Below, piece after piece: positions 30,384-35,531 of a stretch of DNA of 35,531 nt (position 1 is its first letter; each line of letters begins with the position of its first letter). Made by a program: the position numbers and the translations under genes. Source of the DNA: Oscillospiraceae bacterium (GTDB taxonomy: Bacteria; Bacillota; Clostridia; Oscillospirales; Acutalibacteraceae); the NCBI GenBank assembly GCA_009779995.1, contig WRDW01000017.1, positions 1 through 35,531 on the forward strand, given 5' to 3'. Below the pieces are notes generated by a model. That model was given only the letters and a program-made list of their open reading frames with translations. It ran no database searches and had not been told where the DNA came from.

Positions 30384-30475
30384 TGTAGGGGCAGCATTCT
30401 TGCCGCCCGGACGGAAAAGATATGTTTTTTTGGGGCGGTGTTTTTGAAGCGGGCGGCAAGAATGCCGCCCCTACA
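30384..30475. repeat. GGCATTCTTGCC-family inverted repeat between mreD and PBP2
   Basis: The arms 30384-30409 and 30450-30475 differ by one or two bases (TGTAGGGGCAGCATTCTTGC and its reverse complement). The 40-nt centre is T-rich on the plus strand. It lies within the mre-PBP2 operon. Confidence 0.85.
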
Positions 30476-30481
30476 AGTTTT

Positions 30482-31054
30482 CTACCCCACATCCTCACTC
30501 GTCCATCTCATTTCCCCCGGCACATAGGCCTTCGAGCGCCGCGAGGTGCGCTTTACCACGCCGTTCGTGAGTAGATACACCGGCGCGGCGGTGAGCATCG
30601 TGTAGCCCAGCGAGGGCAGGGAATACCGCAGCAGCGCGTAGATGCCGCCGGTCAGCGGCTCATCGGGGAGAAGATAGTAGTCCAGCCACCAGCGCAGAGC
30701 GAGATACCCGGCGGCGAACAGGAGCATCAGCAGGCCCACCGTGAGCGCGTTGCGCACCAGCACGTAGCGCATGAGCATGGCGCAGATAAACGCCGCGCAG
30801 GTGAGATACACCGCGTGGGGCATGGCCGTGGGCCCGGCGATGTCCCACAGCAGCCCCGCGAAGGCCCCGTAGAGTACCCCCGGCAGGGCCTGGTCCAGCA
30901 CGGCGGCGGCGATCGCCAGCGGCAGCAGCGGCAGCGCGCGAACGCCATAAATCCCCGGCAGCCAGGGCACGTTCTGCGCCATGGCGGTCAGGAAAACCAG
31001 CGCGCCGAGCAGCAGCCGGCGGATGTTTTTTTTGTTTGTGAGGAAGTTTTTCAT
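30482..31054 (-). CDS. mreD: Rod shape-determining protein MreD
   Basis: A 190-aa membrane protein with about five hydrophobic segments (such as PLLPLAIAAAVLDQALPGVL and VGLLMLLFAAGYLAL). FAGLLWDIAGPTAMPHAVYL is the conserved MreD-like block. It links MreC/PBP2 with the cytoskeletal MreB. The start overlaps the stop of a 38-aa ORF as ATGA. It is the third canonical gene of mreBCD. Confidence 0.9.
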   Translation of the reverse strand: MKNFLTNKKNIRRLLLGALVFLTAMAQNVPWLPGIYGVRALPLLPLAIAAAVLDQALPGVLYGAFAGLLWDIAGPTAMPHAVYLTCAAFICAMLMRYVLVRNALTVGLLMLLFAAGYLALRWWLDYYLLPDEPLTGGIYALLRYSLPSLGYTMLTAAPVYLLTNGVVKRTSRRSKAYVPGEMRWTSEDVG

Positions 31055-31167
31055 AGGCTTGGATCGAGTATATCTTTTAGTTTTTGGATCAGTTCATCCT
31101 TATCTTTGCAACCCTCCGCGATGAGGAGAACCATCTTCAGAAGCTTGCGGAATTGGAAATCGGTCAT
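31051..31167 (-). CDS. 38-aa small protein between mreC and mreD
   Basis: Begins MTDFQFRKLLKMVLLIAEGC and continues KDKDELIQKLKDILDPSL. It is predicted to be a single amphipathic helical hairpin. AAAGGAC lies 7 nt upstream of the ATG at 31167. An upstream ATG at 31185 would add six residues. The stop overlaps the mreD start (ATGA), so translation is coupled. The opening MTDFQF recalls small conserved proteins of Clostridia that I cannot name. It is too short for most gene finders. Confidence 0.65.
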   Translation of the reverse strand: MTDFQFRKLLKMVLLIAEGCKDKDELIQKLKDILDPSL

Positions 31168-31195
31168 GATGGTTGTCCTTTCCATGAAAAATACG

Positions 31196-32023
31196 CTATT
31201 GCCCTATCAATACAAACACATCGCGCAGGGCCGCGAAATCCGCCGCGGGCTGCACGAGGGCGATGGCGGAGACGCCCTGGTCGTCGTCGATGACATCCGT
31301 CACCGTGCCCAGAATCAACCCCTTGGGGTAGATGCCGCCCCGGCCCGAGGTGCAAATCAGCGTGCCGGGGATGATCGCCGTGGTGCGCGGCAACTGGGGC
31401 ACCGCGCACAGGCCCTGCTGCCCGAGCTGCGCGGTGGTCTCCGCCGTGCCGATTTCGCCCGAAGCGGTCTCGTACACCGCGACGCTCACGTGGGGGTTGA
31501 GGATGGTCTCCACCGTGCAGGTGGTCAGTTCCACCTTGACGACGATGCCCACCAGGGTTTTGCCGTATAGCACGGGGTTTTGCGCCTTTATGCCCGAGAG
31601 GCTCCCCCTCCCCAGGGTGAAGGTGGCGAACTGCCCCCCGGCGTCCAGGCCGATGATGCTCGCCTCGGCGAACTGGAAGCTGGGGTTCTCCGTTTTGAGC
31701 TCCAGGAATTTCTCGTAGGTGAGGAGCTTCTTGAGCGCGTCGTCGTAGCCCGCCAGGCGTTCGCGCAGGAAGGCCAGCTCGTCGTCCTTTTTGGCCAGTT
31801 CCTCCTGCAGGGCGGCGGAGGAGCGGAAGTAGGCGGCGAAGTCCTTGGCATAATCGGCCAGAGAGGCGCAAAGCCCCTGCAGGGGGCCGGCGATCAGCCC
31901 CACGGCAGAGGTGAACGGCGAGGTTTTGGCGCGCGACGCGACCGAAAGCAGCGACCCCATCACCAGGGCCGCCAAAACCGCCGCGAACGCGCGCACGGCG
32001 GTGTTTTTCCAAAATCGCTTCAA
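31196..32023 (-). CDS. mreC: Rod shape-determining protein MreC
   Basis: A 275-aa protein: a short cytoplasmic start, one membrane segment (AVRAFAAVLAALVMGSLLSV), a coiled coil near residues 70-105 (LQEELAKKDDELAFLRERLA), then the beta-rich MreC domain with GTLICTSGRGGIYPKGLILG, a family signature. It scaffolds the elongasome outside the membrane. It starts 3 nt after mreB. Confidence 0.95.
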   Translation of the reverse strand: MKRFWKNTAVRAFAAVLAALVMGSLLSVASRAKTSPFTSAVGLIAGPLQGLCASLADYAKDFAAYFRSSAALQEELAKKDDELAFLRERLAGYDDALKKLLTYEKFLELKTENPSFQFAEASIIGLDAGGQFATFTLGRGSLSGIKAQNPVLYGKTLVGIVVKVELTTCTVETILNPHVSVAVYETASGEIGTAETTAQLGQQGLCAVPQLPRTTAIIPGTLICTSGRGGIYPKGLILGTVTDVIDDDQGVSAIALVQPAADFAALRDVFVLIGQ

Positions 32024-32026
32024 GGG

Positions 32027-33034
32027 TTATTCGTCCTCATTAGTATGGTACAGATGGCTGTTTTGCAGGCAGATGCCGCAGCCGTCCACGACGCAGTCGA
32101 GAGGGTTCTCCGCGATGTGCACGGGGATCTTCGTCTCGCTGTAGACCAGCTGGTCGATTCCGCGCAGCAGCGCGCCGCCGCCGGTGAGCATGATGCCGTG
32201 ATCGATGATGTCCGCCGCGAGCTCCGGCGGGGTGCGCTCCAGGGTGGCGCGTATGGCGTCGAGAATCATGTTCACGGGGTCGGCCAGGGCCTCGCGTATC
32301 TCCTCAGCGGTGATCTCCACGTGCTTGGGCAGGCCGTCCATGAGGTTGCGCCCCTTGATCACCATGGTGCCCTCGCCCTCGTAGGGGAAGGCGGAACCGA
32401 TTTTCACCTTGATGTCCTCCGCCGTGCGCTCGCCGATGAGGAGGTTGTACTTCTTTTTGATATAGGCGATGATGGCCTCGTCGAAGTTATCCCCCGCCAC
32501 ACGGGTGGAGCGGGAGGTCACCACGTCCCCCAGGGAGATCACGGCCACCTCGCTGGTGCCGCCGCCGATGTCCACCACCATGGAGCCGGTGGGCTCGCCC
32601 ACGGGCAGCCCCGCGCCGATGGCGGCCGCCATGGGCTCCTCGATGGTGTGGACCTCCCTGGCCCCCGCGCCCTTGGCCGCGCCGTAGACCGCGCGCTTTT
32701 CCACCTCCGTGACCCCGGAGGGGATGCATATGAGCACGTTGGCCCGCCCGACGGACTTGGTCATGGCGCGCCGGATAAACTCCTTGAGCATGTCCGCCGT
32801 GATGTTGAAGTCGGCGATGACGCCGTCCTTCAGCGGGCGCACCGCCACGATGGAGCCGGGCGTGCGGCCGATCATCTGCTTGGCGTCGGTGCCGACAGCC
32901 ACCACGCGGTTGGCCTTGGTATCCACGGCCACCACCGAGGGCTCTCTTATGACGATGCCCTTGTCCTTGACGAACACAAGGGTGTTGGCCGTCCCCAGGT
33001 CGATGCCTATGTCCTGCGTGAAAGGATTCTTCAT
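32027..33034 (-). CDS. mreB: Rod shape-determining actin-like ATPase MreB
   Basis: A 335-aa actin-like protein. Phosphate-1 [20 protein letters not shown], phosphate-2 [18 protein letters not shown] and adenosine motif [14 protein letters not shown] are all present. It is cytoplasmic and polymerises at the membrane to direct lateral wall synthesis. The AGGAGG site is close to the ATG. It heads the mreBCD-PBP2 operon. Its presence implies a rod-shaped cell. Confidence 0.98.
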   Translation of the reverse strand: MKNPFTQDIGIDLGTANTLVFVKDKGIVIREPSVVAVDTKANRVVAVGTDAKQMIGRTPGSIVAVRPLKDGVIADFNITADMLKEFIRRAMTKSVGRANVLICIPSGVTEVEKRAVYGAAKGAGAREVHTIEEPMAAAIGAGLPVGEPTGSMVVDIGGGTSEVAVISLGDVVTSRSTRVAGDNFDEAIIAYIKKKYNLLIGERTAEDIKVKIGSAFPYEGEGTMVIKGRNLMDGLPKHVEITAEEIREALADPVNMILDAIRATLERTPPELAADIIDHGIMLTGGGALLRGIDQLVYSETKIPVHIAENPLDCVVDGCGICLQNSHLYHTNEDE

Positions 33035-33065
33035 TCCGGGCTTCTCCTCCTAAAAAACAATACGT

Positions 33066-33112
33066 CCCCAAATACCAATAACAGTATAACAGATGCATTT
33101 GGGGTTTGTCAA
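33066..33112 (-). promoter_or_regulatory. Promoter of the mre operon with a flanking palindrome
   Basis: On the minus strand, TTGACA (33107-33112), an 18-bp spacer and TATACT (33083-33088). CCCCAAAT (33066-33073) and ATTTGGGG (33097-33104) form a perfect inverted repeat straddling the -10 box, an operator-like arrangement. Confidence 0.75.
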
Positions 33113-33150
33113 ATAAAAATATTATGAAATTTTTGAAACCAAGCTTTAGA

Positions 33151-33368
33151 CGTCCGCACAGCGTGCCGCCTGCGGCGGCAGTGCCCCGCACCACCCCCGC
33201 TTCGCGTCCCCCCAAGGGGAGACTTCTGACGGTTCGGAAAGATTTGCTGTGAAAGAGAGCAACATTTTCCGCCTCGTCAGAATGCCCCCTGTGGGGGGCC
33301 GCGCAGCGAGGGGGCAGTGCGGAGCACCACCCCGCCGCAGCGGCGTCCCTCGCGCGATGCGCACCCGA
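33151..33368. repeat. Long GC-rich palindromic repeat, copy 2
   Basis: It fills most of the 342-nt gap between the mreB promoter and the small hydrophobic-protein gene at 33377. Left parts: GCCGCCTGCGGCGGC, GCGGGG-type arms, CCCCCCAAGGGG, CTTCTGACGG. Right parts: CCTCGTCAGAATG, CCCCCTGTGGGGGG, GCCGCGCAGCGAGGGGG, GTGCGGAGCACC, GCGCGATGCG. It closely resembles copy 3 and more loosely copy 1. No gene is evident. Confidence 0.75.
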
Positions 33369-33376
33369 TCAGGATT

Positions 33377-33520
33377 TCAAAACATGCCCAAAAGCCGACT
33401 CAGCCACTCCCCAAACATATCGATCTGCCCTTCCAGGCCAATCCACTTCAATAGTTCAAGCAGCAACATAAACGGGATACCTAAAGGCCCTACCACGAAC
33501 AACATGAATAAATATAGCAC
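33377..33520 (-). CDS. 47-aa hydrophobic small protein (HAD module 2)
   Basis: Starts MLYLFMLFVVGPLGIPFMLL and continues LELLKWIGLEGQIDMFGEWL to SRLLGMF. It has one long hydrophobic segment and a Trp/Leu-rich amphipathic end. GTG start with AGGAG exactly 8 nt upstream. It begins 46 nt after the stop of the HAD-phosphatase gene. Another HAD/hydrophobic-peptide pair lies just upstream. No family is recognised. Confidence 0.6.
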   Translation of the reverse strand: MLYLFMLFVVGPLGIPFMLLLELLKWIGLEGQIDMFGEWLSRLLGMF

Positions 33521-33566
33521 AAAGATCGCTCCTTTCCGCAATATTAGCCTGCGCAGCGCCAGCCCC

Positions 33567-34136
33567 CTACTTAATCTGCTCCACCACCACCCCCTTCTTC
33601 ACCATGAACACCCGCTTGGAGATGTCCATCAGCGGCTTGTCGTTCATGGAATCGGTGTAGAAGTCGTCGATCTCCTGGCCTGGGTAGCGCTCGTGGAAGG
33701 CCTTGACTTTGTTCTCCCGGAAGCACACGAAGCTGAACATGCGGGTCTCCTCGTCCACCACCGTGCCGATGTAGTGCTTCACCCCTAAGCGCCCGCAAAT
33801 CTCCTTCAGGCTGAGCTCCGGGCCGGCGGAGATGATCAGGTCGTCAGGCTGCTGCAGGCCCTTGTAGAACGGGAGGATGCGGCGCTCGTGCCTGTCCCAG
33901 AATTTCCGCGCGTCCTCCTGGAAATCGGCGCGCTTGATAAAGGCGTGGAACAGCCAGCCGTATTTCTCCAATATCTCGTCGATCGTCGCCACCCTGTGCA
34001 GCTTGTAATCGATGAGTATCTGCACCACGGCCGGCGCGTAGCACACCAGCCAGGGCTGTTTTTTCAGGTAGTAGAAAAACATCTGTATGCCGCTCTCGCC
34101 GTCGTAGATGGTGTTGTCGAAATCGTAAACGTTCAT
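33567..34136 (-). CDS. HAD-superfamily phosphatase (HAD-IB-like), module 2
   Basis: A 189-aa hydrolase. Motif I is YDFDNTIYDGES (nucleophile Asp5, acid/base Asp7), motif II is in LIISAG, the motif III Lys probably lies in FRENKVKAF, and motif IV is in DDFYTDSMNDKPL. It resembles the phosphoserine phosphatase branch, but the substrate is unknown. The start at 34136 has AAAGGG upstream. A frame to 34481 runs into a palindromic repeat. It is a tandem paralogue of the gene at 34737, and the C-terminal 60 residues are almost identical. Confidence 0.88.
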   Translation of the reverse strand: MNVYDFDNTIYDGESGIQMFFYYLKKQPWLVCYAPAVVQILIDYKLHRVATIDEILEKYGWLFHAFIKRADFQEDARKFWDRHERRILPFYKGLQQPDDLIISAGPELSLKEICGRLGVKHYIGTVVDEETRMFSFVCFRENKVKAFHERYPGQEIDDFYTDSMNDKPLMDISKRVFMVKKGVVVEQIK

Positions 34137-34189
34137 GGGGCGCCCTTTCTGGTGAATATATTTCTTTTCTTTGATATGCACGGCTATAG

Positions 34190-34452
34190 AGGCGAGCGGG
34201 GAACGTCGCTCCGCGAAAAGGATGCGCCGCTGCGGCGGGGCGGTGCTCCGCACTTCCCCCTCGCTGCGCGGTCCCCCAAGGGGGCCATCCTGACGAAGTG
34301 GCAAGGCTATCTTAAGACGAGAGCAGTATTTTACCGCCTCGTCAGAATGCCCCCCGTGGGGGGCCGCGCAGCGAGGGGGAAGTGCTGCGGCCCCAAAGGC
34401 CATAGGGGCCGTGAGCACCGCCCCGCCGCAGCGGCGTCCCCCGCGCGATGCG
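34190..34452. repeat. Long GC-rich palindromic repeat, copy 3
   Basis: It fills most of the 337-nt gap between the HAD gene of module 2 and the small gene of module 1. GCCGCTGCGGCGGGGCGGTG and its mirror near 34415-34440 are the outer arms. CCTGACGA (left) and CCTCGTCAGAATG (right) surround a spacer. With copy 2 it brackets module 2 exactly. There is no gene inside that I can support. Confidence 0.75.
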
Positions 34453-34473
34453 TTCATGCACGAATGGCTACGA

Positions 34474-34629
34474 CTACACAAGGCCTAGGATTTTCAAAAT
34501 TGGCCATATTATTGGGCCCAGTATTAGCCATAGCGGGAATATTACCGGAATAAGTGGACTCAATAACCTCACTAGCAGTTCCAAAAGTATAGGCGTTTCC
34601 TCCGAAAACGGAACCATTTCCCAAAACAT
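34474..34629 (-). CDS. 51-aa hydrophobic small protein (HAD module 1)
   Basis: Starts MFWEMVPFSEETPILLELLV and continues RLLSPLIPVIFPLWLILGPI to IWPILKILGLV. It has two hydrophobic stretches and many Pro/Leu/Ile. AGGAGG lies 8 nt upstream of the ATG at 34629. A second in-frame ATG at 34635 is too close to the site. A 91-aa frame on the same strand in another phase (34454-34729) lacks a good site and looks non-coding. It follows the HAD gene at 34737 by about 107 nt. It is similar in kind, though not clearly in sequence, to the 47-aa protein at 33377. Confidence 0.65.
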   Translation of the reverse strand: MFWEMVPFSEETPILLELLVRLLSPLIPVIFPLWLILGPIIWPILKILGLV

Positions 34630-34736
34630 AATCATTTCCTCCTAAATTATTTGTAGTTTGTTTATTTGATTGAGTGCTGTGCCGAAAGATGACGTTGTCT
34701 CTGTGCCCGATAAACATGCCCGGCTGCATCGCTGCC

Positions 34737-35303
34737 CTACTTAATCCGCCGAACCTTCCCCTTCTCCACCAGAAACACCCGCTTGGAGATGTCCATCAGG
34801 GGTTTATCGTTCATGGAGTCGGTGTAGAAGTCGTCGATCTCCTGCCCGGGATAGCGCTCGTGGAAGGCCTGGACTTTGTTTTCTTTGAAGCACACGAACT
34901 CAATCTCGCCGCTGGCCTCGTTTACAACCGTGCCGATGTAGTGCGCGATCCCCAGCCGCCCGCAGATTTCCTTCATGCTCTGCTCGGGCCCGGCGGTGAT
35001 CACCAGGTCGTCGGGCCGCTGCAGGGGCTTGTAGAAGGGCCGGATGCGGTGCTCGTGCCTGTCCCAGAACACCTTCGTGGCCGCCTGGTAATCCCCCAGG
35101 CCCTGGAGGCAGGCCCGCATGATCTCCCCGTAGCGCCCGGCGATGTCGTCGATGGTGATTCCCTGGCGCTTGTAATCTACAACGGCCTTCAGCGCCGAGG
35201 GGATGTAGCGCAGCAGGGAGGGCCGTTTTTTCAGGCAAAAGAGAAAAAAATCCAGGGCGCTCTCGCCGTCGTAGAGCGTGTTGTCGAAGTCGTAGACGTT
35301 CAT
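34737..35303 (-). CDS. HAD-superfamily phosphatase (HAD-IB-like), module 1
   Basis: A 188-aa paralogue of the gene at 33567, beginning MNVYDFDNTLYDGESALDFF. The catalytic Asp5/Asp7 motif, VITAG, FKENKVQAF and DDFYTDSMNDKPL are conserved. The N-terminal cap region has diverged between the two paralogues, while the C-terminal part from ENKV to the end is nearly the same. The start has GAAAGG upstream. It is the first gene of the minus-strand series that continues through the small protein to module 2. Confidence 0.9.
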   Translation of the reverse strand: MNVYDFDNTLYDGESALDFFLFCLKKRPSLLRYIPSALKAVVDYKRQGITIDDIAGRYGEIMRACLQGLGDYQAATKVFWDRHEHRIRPFYKPLQRPDDLVITAGPEQSMKEICGRLGIAHYIGTVVNEASGEIEFVCFKENKVQAFHERYPGQEIDDFYTDSMNDKPLMDISKRVFLVEKGKVRRIK

Positions 35304-35319
35304 GGGCGGGCCTTTCTTT

Positions 35320-35347
35320 AGTATGCCAATACTCTGTCGTAATTCAA
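35320..35347 (-). promoter_or_regulatory. Possible promoter of the HAD module 1 gene
   Basis: On the minus strand, TTGAAT (35342-35347), a 16-bp spacer and CATACT (35320-35325). Upstream lies TGAGGATTTTTTC (35349-35361), shared with the ECF sigma leader, so the true start of transcription may be further upstream. Confidence 0.45.
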
Positions 35348-35438
35348 AGAAAAAATCCTCAGCGATTTTAGGGTTTTTAAAAATTTTTTTGCCGCGTATT
35401 TTGCCGCCGGCACGCCAAACGCATGAGTAAACAAAGTA

Positions 35439-35467
35439 TTAACAAAAGCCAGAAGATGTGATATAAT
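35439..35467 (+). promoter_or_regulatory. Promoter of the gene at the right edge
   Basis: TTAACA (35439-35444), a 17-bp spacer and TATAAT (35462-35467). Confidence 0.7.
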
Positions 35468-35490
35468 CAATCCAAAGGGGGCAGAAAGCA

Positions 35491-35531
35491 ATGGGCGAAC
35501 TGCTGAAATATCTTGACACAGTGATGGACAC
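35491..35531 (+). CDS. Start of an unidentified gene (runs off the window)
   Basis: An ATG at 35491 follows AAAGGGGG and a good promoter. The 13 visible codons read MGELLKYLDTVMD. This is too short to assign. Confidence 0.55.
   Translation, partial: MGELLKYLDTVMD

Noticed and set aside
30384-30475. Possible CRISPR-like pair of repeats
   Set aside because: There are only two units, inverted rather than direct, no array and no cas genes.
31580-33127. A 515-aa open frame on the plus strand opposite mreC-mreB
   Set aside because: It runs antisense to two certain genes and its promoter, with no ribosome binding site and unnatural composition.
34464-34553. A 29-aa hydrophobic plus-strand frame (MATTTQGLGFSKLAILLGPV onward)
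   Set aside because: It lacks a ribosome binding site and is the mirror of the better supported minus-strand gene.
34454-34729. A 91-aa frame overlapping the 51-aa hydrophobic gene on the same strand
   Set aside because: It has no good ribosome binding site. The 51-aa frame has AGGAGG at 8 nt and a membrane-like composition.

Overview
The window looks like a piece of chromosome from a GC-rich, anaerobic, rod-shaped member of the Bacillota, probably an uncultured Clostridia lineage. This rests on pyruvate formate-lyase, MreBCD with PBP2, AGGAGG-type ribosome binding sites, many sigma-A promoters with 16-18 bp spacers, and secreted leucine-rich-repeat and lipoprotein genes. No gene pins down the genus. 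Most genes are ordinary housekeeping or metabolic genes. The unusual material is in the toxin-antitoxin-like island, the repeat families and several very short genes.

Layout. 1-540: the start of an IS1595-like transposase (minus) abutting a 5'-truncated subtilase. 542-3122: a secreted leucine-rich-repeat protein, folB-folK and an orphan Phd/YefM antitoxin. 3236-6180: a translationally coupled pair, small-molecule kinase then pyruvate formate-lyase (minus). 6450-9711: an NAD(P)-binding epimerase-like protein, a small secreted protein and uronate isomerase uxaC (plus). 9740-16076: GH38 alpha-mannosidase, iron-type alcohol dehydrogenase, a lipoprotein and a UroD/MtaA-like protein (minus). 16222-17106: a secreted protein of unknown function. 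17416-19984: rpmG-secE-nusG-rplK-rplA, ending in a strong terminator where rplJ-rplL would be expected. 20098-23295: two near-duplicate PIN-domain modules, each with a small gene overlapping its 3' end, then a RelB/VapC-type pair, a membrane protein and an orphan ribbon-helix-helix protein. 23330-24659: an ECF sigma factor and its probable anti-sigma partner. 25047-28094: a radical SAM DNA-repair-like protein, endonuclease III (nth) and rsmA. 28320-33034: mreB-mreC-(38-aa ORF)-mreD-PBP2 (minus). 33377-35303: two tandem HAD-phosphatase genes, each followed by a tiny hydrophobic-protein gene. 35491-end: the start of an unidentified plus-strand gene.

The DNA is full of short repeats. There are long GC-rich palindromes (about 7535-7750, 33151-33368, 34190-34452), 26-27 bp perfect inverted repeats between genes, short AT-rich CATTCAGCATT-type repeats in leaders, and a 7-bp tandem repeat inside the mannosidase gene. 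Some repeats appear to have entered genes in frame (folK, the radical SAM gene, GH38), or to supply stop codons (nth, rsmA). The second HAD/hydrophobic-protein module is bracketed by two copies of the long palindrome.

Functions that work together: folB and folK catalyse consecutive folate steps. RpmG, SecE, NusG, L11 and L1 form the classic translation/secretion/transcription cluster with a probable L1-binding leader. MreB, MreC, MreD and PBP2 form the elongasome. The ECF sigma factor and its overlapping neighbour form a sigma/anti-sigma switch.
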